In this document: positions 26,982 to 36,553 of the stretch, one piece after another
Position numbering within the stretch: position 1 is the stretch's first letter
How the letters are laid out: the number at the start of each line of letters is the position of its first letter
Assembly: GCF_001610895.1 (NCBI RefSeq)
Contig: NZ_CP011273.1
Coordinates: forward strand, 3,038,001-3,102,000
Length of the DNA: 64,000 nucleotides
Reading direction: 5' to 3'
From: Planctomyces sp. SH-PL62
Lineage (GTDB): Bacteria > Planctomycetota > Planctomycetia > Isosphaerales > Isosphaeraceae
The notes under the pieces: model-generated
What the model was told of the DNA's origin: nothing
What the model saw: the letters and a program-made list of their open reading frames with translations, nothing else
Database searches by the model: none
Program-made: the position numbers and the translations under genes

Positions 26982-27560
26982 GGCATCGGCTCCTTCCGGG
27001 GATGCCGCAAGCGTGGGCGGCGAGCCTCGGATGATCGGGAGGGAATTGCGGGAGACGAGCGGGCGCTCGACCCGGATCTTAACCAGCCCCGAGGTCGCGA
27101 CCAAGCGTGGACCGCCGCCGGGGTGCGGGGGTGCCCGCGCGTCCCGGCCCGATCGCGCAGCTCCGAACCGACCGGCGATCGGGGCCGCTTGGAGTCGTCC
27201 TGGGCCGCAAAAGTTCGGGAAACGGTCGCGGCCCCTGGTTTCCGGATCGGACCTTCCTAGAATCCTTTTGACGGATGGCGCGCCGGCGGCGCGCCATCCG
27301 TGTTGCGTTCGAAGGGGCCGGCCTGAAGGTCGGCCGCGCCCTGTCTGGAGGCGTCCAGGGCGGCCGTCGCCGCCGAGAGATCGCATGCGGACGCCCGACG
27401 TCGCCGTCGCAACACGACGACCCAGCCCGGCGCCGGCCGGTCCCATCGCCGAGGGGCCTCGCGCACGCCGTGCGGCCTGGCGCCTCCTCGGGAGACGGGG
27501 GACCGGCCGGGGCGGGGCGCGTCCGATCCTGCGGCCTGAAGAACACGGAGCAGACATTCG
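26982..27560. promoter_or_regulatory. Divergent 579-base spacer with a 14-bp palindrome
   Basis: No convincing gene lies between the GH106-like gene (minus) and the EmrA-like gene (plus). The notable element is a perfect inverted repeat at 27271-27284 / 27288-27301 with loop GGC, eight bases after TAGAAT (27258-27263), a possible -10. It could be a leader hairpin or a regulator site for the export genes. A weaker GGCCGGCC...GGTCGGCC symmetry follows near 27317-27336. The rest is GC-rich and featureless. Confidence 0.5.
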
Positions 27561-29126
27561 ATGAGCGAGGAAGGCGGGAACGGCGGAGAATCGCCCCAAC
27601 CCGAGAAACCAGGCCCGACGGTCACCACCGCGGCCCCGACGCCTCCCCCTCCCCGCGCGGCGGCGGCCGCCTCCCCCCTGGCGCTGGACCTCGACGACGA
27701 GTCGGCGGCCGAGCTGGCGGAGAGGTTGCCTCGGATGCGGCAGGTGGCGTCGGAGCATCGCCGAGTGGCCCGGTGGGGGATCTGGGCCGTCGGGGCGGTC
27801 GGGATCGTGGTGGGCGCCGTGGTGCTCGGCCAGTTCGCGTACTACCGCTTCACGATGTCGATGACGAACGACGCATTCCTGGAATCGCACATCGTCCATC
27901 TGGCGTTCCAGGAGAGCGGTGTGGTGGCCAGGGTCCACGTCGAGGAGCGCGACGCGGTCAAGGCGGGCCAGATCCTCGCCGAGATCGACATGGTCCCGCT
28001 GACCCGCGTGGTCGACGAGGCCGTCGCGCGGCGCAGGGCCGCCGAGGCCATGCTGGAGTATGAGAAGGCGACGCTCGAACGGCTGGTGCAGGAACACCCC
28101 CGCCGCGTGGCCGTCGCCCAGAAAGAGGAGGCGTCGGCCGAGGCCGCCGTCGCCGAGGCCGAGGCGCTTTTGAAGATGACGACGATCGACGTCGACAAGG
28201 CCGTCAACGAGGCCAAGGCCGACACCGCGGCCCTCCTGGCGGCCCTGGTCAACGCGAAGGAGGAGCACGATCGCGAGTCGGCGCTCTTCGCCAGGGAGGC
28301 GACCACCGAGCGCCGGCTCCAGGACGCGACGCGGGTCCTGCGGGCCGCCCAGGCCAAGGTGGACGCGGGCCAGGCGAAGGTCGAGCGGGCCGAGGCCGAC
28401 CGCGCGCAGGTCGAGATCGCCCGGCGGGCGCTCGACCAGCGGCTGCGGGCGAAGGAAAAGGCCGAGGAGTCGGTCCGGCTGGCCGAGTTGGGGGACCTGG
28501 AGATCGAGGTCCAGAAGCGTCAGGTCCTGCTCCGGGCGGAGGAGGTGGCCGAGGCCGAGCGGGCCGAAGCGACCGCCAAGACCAGGCGGCAGAACGCGCG
28601 GATCGTCGCCCCGTTCGACGGCGTGGTCGTCCGTCGCTACCGCAACCCGGGCGACCACGCGCCGCTGGGCTCGCCGGTCCTGAGCATGTACGACCCGGAG
28701 CTGGTGTACGTCACGGCCTACCTGGAGGAGGACCGGCTGGAGGGGGTCGCGCCGGGCAACGACGTGAGCATCTGGGCGGACGCCTTCCCGGACAAGCTCC
28801 GGGGTCGGGTCGTCTGGATCGGCCAGGCCACCGGCGCGAACTTCTCGCTATTGCCGCGCGACGTCACGGCCGGCGAGTTCACCAAGGTCACTCAGCGGGT
28901 GCCGGTGCGGATCGCCGTCGAGCGCGGCCCGCGGTGGGGGCAGCTCCGGCCGGGCCTGTCGGTCACGGTGGCCATCTCGCACGTCCCCGGCGACGTCGAA
29001 TGGGCGCGCCAGGAGGCGGAGCGCCAGCGGACCCGCGGCGAGCTCGGCGTCAGCCCGACCTCGATCCCCGAGACGGCCGCCGAGGTCGCCGCGCCGAGGT
29101 CGACGCCCGAGGAGGCCCGGCCATGA
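27561..29126 (+). CDS. HlyD/EmrA-type membrane fusion protein
   Basis: A 521-residue periplasmic adaptor. A disordered Pro/Ala N-terminus (1-45) precedes one TM helix (about 73-95). The lipoyl half-motif VVARVHVEERDAVKAGQILAEID comes next, then a very long Ala/Glu-rich coiled-coil hairpin (about 150-340), the return lipoyl segment IVAPFDGVVVRRYRNPGDHA, and a beta-barrel (to about 480). This is the layout of EmrA/HlyD proteins that bridge an inner-membrane exporter to a TolC channel. The gene overlaps the MFS gene by ATGA (29123-29126), and a TolC-like gene faces it downstream. The substrate (drug, siderophore or lipid) is unknown. Confidence 0.92.
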   Translation: MSEEGGNGGESPQPEKPGPTVTTAAPTPPPPRAAAAASPLALDLDDESAAELAERLPRMRQVASEHRRVARWGIWAVGAVGIVVGAVVLGQFAYYRFTMSMTNDAFLESHIVHLAFQESGVVARVHVEERDAVKAGQILAEIDMVPLTRVVDEAVARRRAAEAMLEYEKATLERLVQEHPRRVAVAQKEEASAEAAVAEAEALLKMTTIDVDKAVNEAKADTAALLAALVNAKEEHDRESALFAREATTERRLQDATRVLRAAQAKVDAGQAKVERAEADRAQVEIARRALDQRLRAKEKAEESVRLAELGDLEIEVQKRQVLLRAEEVAEAERAEATAKTRRQNARIVAPFDGVVVRRYRNPGDHAPLGSPVLSMYDPELVYVTAYLEEDRLEGVAPGNDVSIWADAFPDKLRGRVVWIGQATGANFSLLPRDVTAGEFTKVTQRVPVRIAVERGPRWGQLRPGLSVTVAISHVPGDVEWARQEAERQRTRGELGVSPTSIPETAAEVAAPRSTPEEARP

Positions 29127-30742
29127 CGAGTCCCTCGGAGGGGGGGGCGCCGCGGCTCGCCAACCGCTCGCTCGACCCCGTGCTGCCCGACGTCCGCTCC
29201 TGGCACGGCGTCCAGCGCCGGGAGCTGGTGTTCCTGGCGATGATGCCCGCGCTCCTGGTGTGCGGGATGTCCTCGACGTTCACCGACCTGGCCCGGCCGT
29301 TCGTCATGACCGAGCTGGCGTCGGACCGCTATCGCTACCAGTGGGTGCCGGCCTGCACGCTGCTGGGCTCGGTCGCCGGGATGTCGCTCATCGCCTGGGC
29401 CCGCAACCATTTCGGGCTCAAGAACACCTACGTGGCCGGGCTGGTCGTCTTTATGTTCGGCAGCCTGGCCTGCGCGACGGCGCCGAACATGGAGCTGCTG
29501 GGAGCGGCCCGGTTCGTCCAGAGCTTCGGCAACGGCCTGGTCGTGACGACCGTCCTGGCGGTCTTCTGGCGGGAGTTCCCCGACCACCGCGACGGCGCCA
29601 TCGCCGCCTACGTCCTGGGCCTGTACTTCGGACGGATCATCGCGCCCAGCGTCGCCGGCTACCTGATCAACGCCCCGTCCTGGCGGTCGATCTTCTACTT
29701 CATCGTCCCGATCGTCGGCATCTGCGCCGTGCTGAACTTCCACCTGCTCCAGCCCGACGAGCCCCGCGACGAGGAGCTCGAGCCGTTCGACTTCGAGGGG
29801 CTCGTCCTGCTGCTCTCCTTCGTGATCTGCCTGGAGTTCGGCCTCTTCCGGTTCCAGAAGTGGGGCTGGTGGACGGCCGACGAGTTCTGGATGGTCGCCG
29901 GCCTGGGAGGGGGGTTGTTCGCCTGGTTCCTGGCCCACGAATGGACGTGCCCGCACCCGCTCCTGGACCTCCGCCTGTTCCGGCGGCGGCGGTTCACCCT
30001 GTCGGTCGCGATCAAGGCGATGTGCGACATGACGTTCTTCAGCGTGATCTCGATCCTGGTCCGCTACATGTCGGTGACCCGGGACTACGAGCGGCTGACG
30101 ACCGGCCTGGTGCTCGTGCCGGGGGTGCTGGCGATGTCGACGGCCCTGGCCCTGACGTCGTGGCTGGGGCGTCGGTCCGACCGCAAGGCCCGGCTGATCG
30201 CCGGCGTGTGCGGGCTGATCGTGGGCACCTGGCTGCTCTCGTCGATCGACCTGTACACGGACAAGTTCTGGACGGGCCTCTACGTCATGTTTTGGGCGGC
30301 GTCGGCGGGAATGGTGGCCTCGCCCTTGATCTGCATCTCGCAGGAGGAGATGACTCCGGCCCAGATCGCGTCGTCGGCGGGGATCAAGAACCTGATGCTG
30401 GTCCTGCCGGCGTTCGTGGGCGGGAACGTCGCATCGATCCTCATCGAGCGCCGGGGGGACGCCCACTTCGACGCCATGCGCCAGAGCATGCTGCCGAACC
30501 GTCCCCCGACCGAGGACGTCCTCCGCCGGGTGGTCGACTATTTCACGCTCCACGGCCTGGACCCGATCGAGGCCGCGGAGCAAGCGAGGCGCCTGCTGGG
30601 CCGCTACACCCACGCCCACGCCACGGTCTACGCATATCAGTCGGTGCTCCAGATGATCGCCCTGGTGATGCTCGGGGCGCTCGTCCTCGCCTGGCTTCTT
30701 GAGCCCCTGCCGCCCCACGCCCCGGGGCCGCGTCGCGGGTGA
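29123..30742 (+). CDS. MFS exporter, DHA2/EmrB-like
   Basis: A 539-residue inner-membrane transporter with about 14 TM helices, as in the DHA2 (EmrB/QacA) family. Landmarks are the N-terminal RRELVFLAMMPALLVCGMSS helix, the EFPDHRDGAIAAYVLGLYFGRIIAPSVAGYLI region equivalent to motif C, and the central long helices LVLLLSFVICLEFGLF and FFSVISILVRYMS. It would use the proton gradient to move substrates into the EmrA-like adaptor encoded just upstream; the start overlaps the previous stop (ATGA) with GGAGG at 29111-29115. The C-terminus ends 24 bases from the stop of the convergent TolC-like gene. The substrate cannot be predicted. Confidence 0.92.
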   Translation: MTSPSEGGAPRLANRSLDPVLPDVRSWHGVQRRELVFLAMMPALLVCGMSSTFTDLARPFVMTELASDRYRYQWVPACTLLGSVAGMSLIAWARNHFGLKNTYVAGLVVFMFGSLACATAPNMELLGAARFVQSFGNGLVVTTVLAVFWREFPDHRDGAIAAYVLGLYFGRIIAPSVAGYLINAPSWRSIFYFIVPIVGICAVLNFHLLQPDEPRDEELEPFDFEGLVLLLSFVICLEFGLFRFQKWGWWTADEFWMVAGLGGGLFAWFLAHEWTCPHPLLDLRLFRRRRFTLSVAIKAMCDMTFFSVISILVRYMSVTRDYERLTTGLVLVPGVLAMSTALALTSWLGRRSDRKARLIAGVCGLIVGTWLLSSIDLYTDKFWTGLYVMFWAASAGMVASPLICISQEEMTPAQIASSAGIKNLMLVLPAFVGGNVASILIERRGDAHFDAMRQSMLPNRPPTEDVLRRVVDYFTLHGLDPIEAAEQARRLLGRYTHAHATVYAYQSVLQMIALVMLGALVLAWLLEPLPPHAPGPRRG

Positions 30743-30766
30743 GCCCGGCCGGCGCCCCCCTCGGGC

Positions 30767-32634
30767 TCAGGGCCTGGTCCCGTAGGGCGAGTTCGACTCG
30801 TAGGGCGGCCGGGCGAGCGACGACGGCGGCCCGAACAGGCCGGGCTCGCCGGCGGGCTGGGGGCCGCGCGTGGGGCTCGTCGGCGCGGGGGTCGTGGGGG
30901 CCGGCTCGGTCGACGGCAGGGTGAACGAGGGCGCGTCGGGGAGGCCGGGGAGGCCGCCGCCGGGGCGGGAGCGGAACGGCGACTCGCCGGGGGCGGCGCG
31001 GGGGCCCGGTCCGGGCCGGTCTCGACGGGCGCCGCGGCCGGGATCGGCTCCGCGGAGACGGGCAGGGGGCCGCCGACGGCGTACTCCAGCCGCGCCAGGG
31101 CCCGCTGGTACTGGTAGAAGGCCGCGTTGAACGTCTGCTCCGACTTCGTCTCCGAGGCCCGCGCCTCGACGACCTCGGCGGGGGTGGCGTCGCCGGCCTC
31201 GTACCGGCTGGCGACCAGCCGCTGGTTCTCGACCGCCTGCAGGTAGACCGCGCGGGCCGCCTCGATCCGGGCGTGGGCGTCCTCGAGGTAGCGGTAGGCG
31301 GCGTTGACCTCGAAGGCGATCAGGTCGCAGACCTGCTGCGCCTGGGCCTCGGCCGAGCGCACGCCGGCCTCCGCCGAGCGGAGCTGGCCGCGACGCTTGC
31401 CGCCGGCGTAGAGCTCCTGCGTCAGGAAGATGCCGCCGGCCCCGACGTTGGCGTTCTGGATCCCCGTCCCCGTCACGTTCGAGTACCCGGCCTGGATCGA
31501 GACGATCGGCAGGAACTCGGCGCGGGCGAACGAGACACCTTCCTGGGCGATGGCGATGCCTCGCAGGACGACCGGGATCTCCGGGCGGCTTGCCACCGAC
31601 AACTCCAGCGCGTCCTTCAGCTCCATCTCCAGGCGGGGGGCCGCCCGCCGCTCGGCGACGCGGGTCGGGGCGTCGACCTTGATCCCCATCGTCTGGTTCA
31701 GCGCGGCGACGGCCACCTCCTCCTCGCTCTTGGCGTCGGACTGGAGCTGCCGCGCGCCCGCCAGGTCGGCGTCGACCCGCAAGAGTTGCTCGCGGGTGAT
31801 CGCGCCCCGGCGCAGCAGGTCGCCGGCCTCGCGGCGGTAGGCCTCGGCGCGATCCACGGCCCGGTCGGCGATCCGCCGCGTCGACTCGGCTTCGAGCACT
31901 TGGAAGTAGGTCCGCGCCACCTCGTAGCCGACGGTCTGTTGCGACCGATCGGCCTCCAGCTTGGCGACCTCGGTCTTGAACCGGGCCTGGCGCTCCTTCG
32001 AGAGCAGGCGGCCGAACTGGTAGATCGACCACTTCATCTGGACTTCGGAGATGTGGAAGTTTTGCATGCCGGGGCCGAAGCCCCGCACCGGCAGCACCGG
32101 GAACCGTCCCCGGTCGCCGACGAACCCCACGTCCGATGTGAAGGCCTGGTAGGCGTAATTTCCCAGGAACGTCGGCTTGAACCCGGACTGGACGACCTCC
32201 AGGTCGCCGAGCGACGAATCGACGGCCGCGACCGACCCCCGCAGGATCGGGCTGTACCGCATCGCCAGCTCGCGGGCCCGTTCCAGCGTCAGGGGCTCGG
32301 CGAGGGCCTCGGCCTCGGCCTCGCCTTCCTTCGGCTTCTCCCCGCCAGCCTCGATCCCGGCGGCCGAGCGCGCCTCGGCCGCGACCCCCGGCCCGGCGTC
32401 GGGGATCGGCTCGCGGCCCTCGGCGTCCTTCGTCGCCTCCTCGGCCGATGCGCGCACGATCGAGCCGTCCGACGAGGCCGACCGGCGATCCGTCCCGCGG
32501 GGGAGGTTCTCGCCGTTGACCCGCGCGATCAGGTCGGGGCGTTCATACGTCGTCGGCCGATGCAAGCATCCTGCGAGGCCGAAGGCGAGCGCCATGCTCA
32601 CGACCAGAGACAGTACGCGTTCATGGGATTTCAT
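30767..32634 (-). pseudogene. TolC-like outer-membrane efflux lipoprotein, interrupted by a one-base shift
   Basis: This encodes a TolC/OprM-type channel of about 622 residues. The lipobox is L-A-G-C23. A polar linker follows, then two OEP repeats with helices such as LTLERARELAMRYSPILRG, FQVLEAESTRRIADRAVDRA and VNAAYRYLEDAHARIEAARA. The 1868-base span is not a multiple of three. The coding character moves to another frame near 30985-31010. The original frame turns Arg/Pro-rich and runs into the MFS gene; the shifted frame gives a tidy tail (GLPGLPDAPSFTLPSTEPAP, ending PYESNSPYGTRP) and stops at 30767. One missing G in a five-G run (30989-30993 or 31000-31004) would restore a single reading frame. 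It is probably a sequencing error, so the gene is likely intact in the cell. It would complete the EmrAB-type exporter. Confidence 0.8.
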
Positions 32635-32913
32635 GCGACGGTTGATCCTGAACGGTCCCCGGTCAGGCGTCCTTGCCCGCCGCGCGCCGTTTCCCCCGGG
32701 CGTGCCGGGCGTTTTGCGGCAAAACGGACGGCCGGTCAAGGGCAATGGGCTTCGGTTCGCCGCAAACTCGACGCGGCCGAGCCGCCGAGGCGGGCGACGG
32801 GAGCCTGGGGCGGGTCGGACTCGCCGAGTCCTTGATCGATCCGCTACGATGAGGGCGGGACGACCTCGGACGCATCCTTATTTCATTTCGACGCTTCCTT
32901 TTCGCGAGCCTGT

Positions 32914-34257
32914 ATGACCTTCATCCCCGCACGCCGAATCGCCTGGGCCCTGGGTTCGACCGCCTGCCTGCTGGGGCTGATGGTCGTCACGGCCCCGGCC
33001 CGCCCGCCCTACGACGTCGTCACCGCCTGGGCCTCCGGGCCGCTGGAAGTCGTCGTCTCCCTGCCGCAACCCGCCGAGCCGGACGCGGTCGCCGGGCTCG
33101 TCGGGCGGTCGATCCCTTACTATTCTCACGAGGCGGACGCCCCGTTCCCCGACCCCTCGGCCGAACCCCTGGGCGTGCTGAAGATCGGCGGCGCCCGCGC
33201 CGAGGACGAAGGCCGGATCCTCGTCCTGGCGACCGACCCGCACCCCGTCCCGGCGATGTACGTCCTGGACCTGGAAGGCGTCTCCCGGCACGTCCGGGTC
33301 GGCTACACGCTCGACGGGGTCGAGGCCTCCTGGTTCGAGGGCGCCGAGCCGGGCGCCGAGCCGAACTGGACGGGCTGGATGCGAACCCTCAGCCTCCGGG
33401 GGGTCCGCTTGCTGGCCCAGCTCAATCAAAACCCCCGGCACGAGCGATGGGCGAACGACCTGGCCAAGCCGGGCCGGCTGCGCCTGGATACGCAGGTGCG
33501 GTTCCCGGTCTCCGGGAAGGTCGAGGCGACGATCACGTCTCCGGTGCCGGTCGTCGAATGCCTCTTCGGCGACGGCGAGCCCGAAGGGGGCGTCGTCAAG
33601 GCCGAGGACGGCTCCTGGAAGATGACGACCGCGATCGAGGACGCGTCCCAGCCGGTCTTCCTGTCGCTGACGGTCGAGACCGGGGTCGACGGGGTGGGCG
33701 CGGCCATGAAGATCGACTACAAGGTCGACGGCGAGGCACCCACGGACCGGAAGCCCGTGCGGTTCCTGCTCCCCTGGGCCTCGCCGGCGCTGGCGGCCTC
33801 CGCGCCGGAGCCGCTGGCCATCCCCGACCTCTCGGGGGGCGATCCCGCGAGGGGGGAGCAGGTCTTCTTCAGCAAGGAGGCCCTCTGCTCGCAGTGCCAC
33901 GTCGTCCGGGGCAGGGGGGGGCCGGTGGGGCCGGACCTCACGGACGTCGGCCGCAAGGGGAGCGAGTACCTGTACCGCAGCCTCGCGCTCCCGAGCGAGA
34001 CGATCGTCCCGGACTTCGTCACCTACACCGTGTCGATGAAGGACGGCCGGGTCGCCGCCGGAGTCGTCCGCGCCGAGGGTGCCGACGCCGTCCGCGTGAC
34101 CGACACCGAAGCCAAGGTCACCGTCATCCCCCGCGACGAGATCGAGGAGATCCGCGCCGGGACGACATCCATCATGCCCGTCGGGCTCGTCCCCGTGCTC
34201 GGCGAGGACCGCCTTCGCGACCTCGTCGCCTATCTGATCGAGACGGCGAAGAAGTGA
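32914..34257 (+). CDS. c-type cytochrome with Pirellula/Verrucomicrobium-type haem domain
   Basis: A 447-residue exported protein. A signal peptide (about 1-30) is followed by a beta-rich N-terminal region (about 35-290) that I do not recognise. The C-terminal haem domain (about 305-447) has C325-S-Q-C328-H329, then RGRGGPVGPDLTDVGRKGSEYLYRSLALP and the Met/Val-rich end typical of the putative haem-binding domain TIGR02603. It lies 103 bases upstream of a DUF1501 gene on the same strand, replacing the usual PSCyt1/DUF1553 partner. A role in periplasmic redox reactions is likely; the reaction is unknown. The 279-base gap before it (32635-32913), shared with the TolC-like gene, has no other feature I can name. 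Confidence 0.85.
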   Translation: MTFIPARRIAWALGSTACLLGLMVVTAPARPPYDVVTAWASGPLEVVVSLPQPAEPDAVAGLVGRSIPYYSHEADAPFPDPSAEPLGVLKIGGARAEDEGRILVLATDPHPVPAMYVLDLEGVSRHVRVGYTLDGVEASWFEGAEPGAEPNWTGWMRTLSLRGVRLLAQLNQNPRHERWANDLAKPGRLRLDTQVRFPVSGKVEATITSPVPVVECLFGDGEPEGGVVKAEDGSWKMTTAIEDASQPVFLSLTVETGVDGVGAAMKIDYKVDGEAPTDRKPVRFLLPWASPALAASAPEPLAIPDLSGGDPARGEQVFFSKEALCSQCHVVRGRGGPVGPDLTDVGRKGSEYLYRSLALPSETIVPDFVTYTVSMKDGRVAAGVVRAEGADAVRVTDTEAKVTVIPRDEIEEIRAGTTSIMPVGLVPVLGEDRLRDLVAYLIETAKK

Positions 34258-34316
34258 GCCGGCGCCTCGCCCGGCCGGTTTGCGGTGGCCCCGATCGCGG
34301 CGCATCGGTTAAACTC

Positions 34317-34327
34317 CTGTTGAACAG
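34317..34327. other. Odd palindrome upstream of the second DUF1501 gene
   Basis: CTGTTGAACAG reads the same on both strands around a central base and follows TTAAACTCC, a possible -10 region, 34 bases before the start at 34361. It may be a regulator site; the evidence is only symmetry and position. Confidence 0.3.
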
Positions 34328-34360
34328 TGTCGGGATTGAACGACGGACGAGGGATTGGAT

Positions 34361-35761
34361 ATGAAGGCGAGCCACACTCACACGCGCGGGTTCGTCCGCC
34401 GCGAGGTCCTGCAAGTCGGCTTCTCCGGGTTCCTGGGGATGAGCCTGCCCCAGGTCCTCGCCGCGCGGGACGTGGCGGACCCGTCGCCGCGAGGGGCGGG
34501 GAAGCGGCCGGGGTCCGCGCCCCGGGCCAAGTCGATGATCGTCGCCTTCATGTCGGGCGGGCTCAGCCACATCGACTCGGTCGACATGAAGCCCGACGCC
34601 CCCGAGGGGATTCGCGGCGAGTTCAACCCGATCGACACGGCGGTCCCCGGCATCCAGTTCTGCGAGCACCTGCCGCTGCTGGCCCAGCGGGCCGGCGACC
34701 TCGCCGTCGTCCGCTCGCTCGCCCACAAGTACACGAACCACCTGAACGCCACCCACGAGATCCTGACCGGCACTTCCCAGCCCGGCGCGTTCTTCGACAA
34801 GGTCGCCTCGCGCGACGACTACCCCTGCTACGCCTCCGCCCTGGACTACCTGAGGCCCCGCACCGACGGCATCCCCACCGGCGTCATGCTGCCGACCTTC
34901 CTGATGGAAGGCCCGCTCACCTGGCCGGGCCAGCACGCCGGCTTCCTCGGCCCCCGCCACGACCCCTGGCAGATCCGCCAGGACCCCAACAAGGAAGGCT
35001 TCCGCGTCGAGAGCCTGGCGCTCCCGGTCGGCTTCAGCGTCGAACGCCTGGGACGACGGCAGGCCCTCCTGGACCAGGTCAACGAGTCCATGCTGCCGGG
35101 GACCGACCTGTCCCGCGACCCGATGAGCGACCAGCGGGAGCGGGCGATGTCGCTGCTGCTCTCGGGCCGGGTCTCCGGCGCGTTCGATCTCGACCGGGAA
35201 GACCCGGCCGTCCGCGACCGCTACGGCCGCCACATGTTCGGCCAGTCGCTCCTCCTGGCCCGCCGACTGGTCGAGGCCGGCGTGCCGATCGTCCAGGTCA
35301 ACCTCGGCCGGGTCCAGCAGTGGGACACCCATTCGGCCAACTTCAAGAGCCTCAAGGACCACCTGCTCCCCCCCACCGACCGCGGCCTGGCCGCGCTGCT
35401 GGACGACCTGAAGGCTCGCGGCCTGCTCGACGAGACCCTGGTCGTGATCGCCGGCGAGTTCGGCCGGACGCCCCGGATCGGCTCCAGCACGGGGAACAAC
35501 AACTCGCCCGACGGCCGCGACCACTGGGCCGCCGTCTTCTCCGCGCTCTTCGCCGGCGGCGGCGTCCGGGGGGGCCAGGTCATCGGCGCGTCCGACCGGA
35601 TCGGCGCCTATCCCGCCAGCCCCCCGTACTCCCCCGGCGACTTCGCCGCCACCCTGTACCACGCCCTGGGCGTCGACCCCGCCTCCGAACTCCGCGACCG
35701 CTTCGGCCGCCCCATCCAGCTCTGCAACGGCCAGCCCATCGCCCCCCTCTTCGGAGCCTGA
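34361..35761 (+). CDS. DUF1501 family protein (copy 2)
   Basis: A 466-residue DUF1501 protein. The twin-arginine leader is R13-R14-E-V-L-Q followed by a Gly/Ser/Phe/Leu stretch to about residue 36, so Tat export is likely. Core landmarks are M-S-G-G-L-S-H-I-D-S-V-D near residues 62-73, SLAHKYTNHLNATHEILTG near 121-139, and VIAGEFGRTPRIG near 363-375 with DGRDHW behind it. The upstream neighbour is the Pirellula-type haem protein, so the pair forms a second, differently composed DUF1501 module. I chose the ATG at 34361 rather than the TTG six bases upstream. Function is unresolved for the family. Confidence 0.93.
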   Translation: MKASHTHTRGFVRREVLQVGFSGFLGMSLPQVLAARDVADPSPRGAGKRPGSAPRAKSMIVAFMSGGLSHIDSVDMKPDAPEGIRGEFNPIDTAVPGIQFCEHLPLLAQRAGDLAVVRSLAHKYTNHLNATHEILTGTSQPGAFFDKVASRDDYPCYASALDYLRPRTDGIPTGVMLPTFLMEGPLTWPGQHAGFLGPRHDPWQIRQDPNKEGFRVESLALPVGFSVERLGRRQALLDQVNESMLPGTDLSRDPMSDQRERAMSLLLSGRVSGAFDLDREDPAVRDRYGRHMFGQSLLLARRLVEAGVPIVQVNLGRVQQWDTHSANFKSLKDHLLPPTDRGLAALLDDLKARGLLDETLVVIAGEFGRTPRIGSSTGNNNSPDGRDHWAAVFSALFAGGGVRGGQVIGASDRIGAYPASPPYSPGDFAATLYHALGVDPASELRDRFGRPIQLCNGQPIAPLFGA

Positions 35762-35872
35762 GCGGACGGCGCCGGGCGGCGTTGACCCCGCCGCCGCCCG
35801 GCGACTACCATCGATCGGGAGACGCCGCCCACACCGGGCCGGTTCGATCCTCATCGAGAGCGACCTTGCATC

Positions 35873-36079
35873 ATGAGCCCATTCGCCTCCCTGGCGCGTC
35901 GCCGCGCCGGACTGCGCCTCGTCCTGTGCGGCTTCCTGATCGCCGCGACCGGCTGCGAGGAACCCGACGACTCGCTCCGCGGCGCCGGCTCGATCCACGT
36001 CCCGGCGGACGACCTGCGATTCCAGCCCTCTCCCGTCGAGGTCGACGACGCCGCCCCGCAACCCGCCCCCGATCTCTGA
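35873..36079 (+). CDS. Tiny lipoprotein with RGAGSI motif (twin 1)
   Basis: A 68-residue lipoprotein. The signal peptide ends in L-I-A-A-T-G-C, giving a mature part of about 40 residues. The mature part begins EEPDDSLRGAGSIHVPADDL-R-F-Q-P, which is shared (15 of 23 positions from DDS to QPSP) with the twin at 36554. The acidic Pro-rich tail is divergent. No known family is recognised. The gene is 112 bases after the DUF1501 gene. Equal length and a shared motif in two separate reading frames make a real gene likely. Confidence 0.75.
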   Translation: MSPFASLARRRAGLRLVLCGFLIAATGCEEPDDSLRGAGSIHVPADDLRFQPSPVEVDDAAPQPAPDL

Positions 36080-36553
36080 GCCGCACCACCCTTCGTCGCG
36101 TCGAGGCCGACGCCGCCGGTGATGTGATTCCGCCTCGAAACCCGCGCCCGGCGATCTCGGATTTCCTCGCCGGCGACAGATGTGATTGACCGGGTCGCGC
36201 TCGGGGAATTAAGATCTATTCCCAGAGCGACGCGGCTCGAACCATCCCCGCCCGCTCGGGAAGTCGCGAGGAGACGCTTCGAGTCGATCCATTCGGCTGG
36301 GCGGTGGAGACCGCCGCCTTCGCATATCGAGACGAGATCTCTCCTTTCACGACCTCTCGGGCCATCAGGCCCGACCCGATCCAACTTGATCCGCCCCTTC
36401 GTCCTGCCCCCCTCCCATCAGGGCGATGAAGCGGTGACTCGAAGTCGACTCGCCGTCGAATCCTCACCAGAACGCTCATGATGCTCGCCGTTCCACGGCC
36501 CGCGCGCCGCGACCGATCGACGGTCCGGGCCGCGACGGAGGTGTAATCCCCCC
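36080..36553. promoter_or_regulatory. 474-base spacer with a promoter enclosed by an inverted repeat
   Basis: TTGACC (36186-36191) and TAAGAT (36210-36215) are 18 bases apart, pointing to the second tiny lipoprotein. The -10 is framed by GGGAAT (36204-36209) and ATTCCC (36218-36223), a perfect inverted repeat that a repressor could bind. The transcript would have a leader of about 330 bases. I see no convincing gene in the spacer. Confidence 0.45.

Noticed and set aside
24153-27260. 1035-codon plus-strand frame opposite the GH106-like gene
   Set aside because: Composition typical of antisense shadows, no recognised motif, and it overlaps a gene with a signal peptide and glycosidase motifs.
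36182-36481. Possible 99-residue gene in the spacer between the twin lipoproteins
   Set aside because: No ribosome site, no family, Arg/Pro/Ser-rich composition, and it overlaps the likely promoter and inverted repeat.
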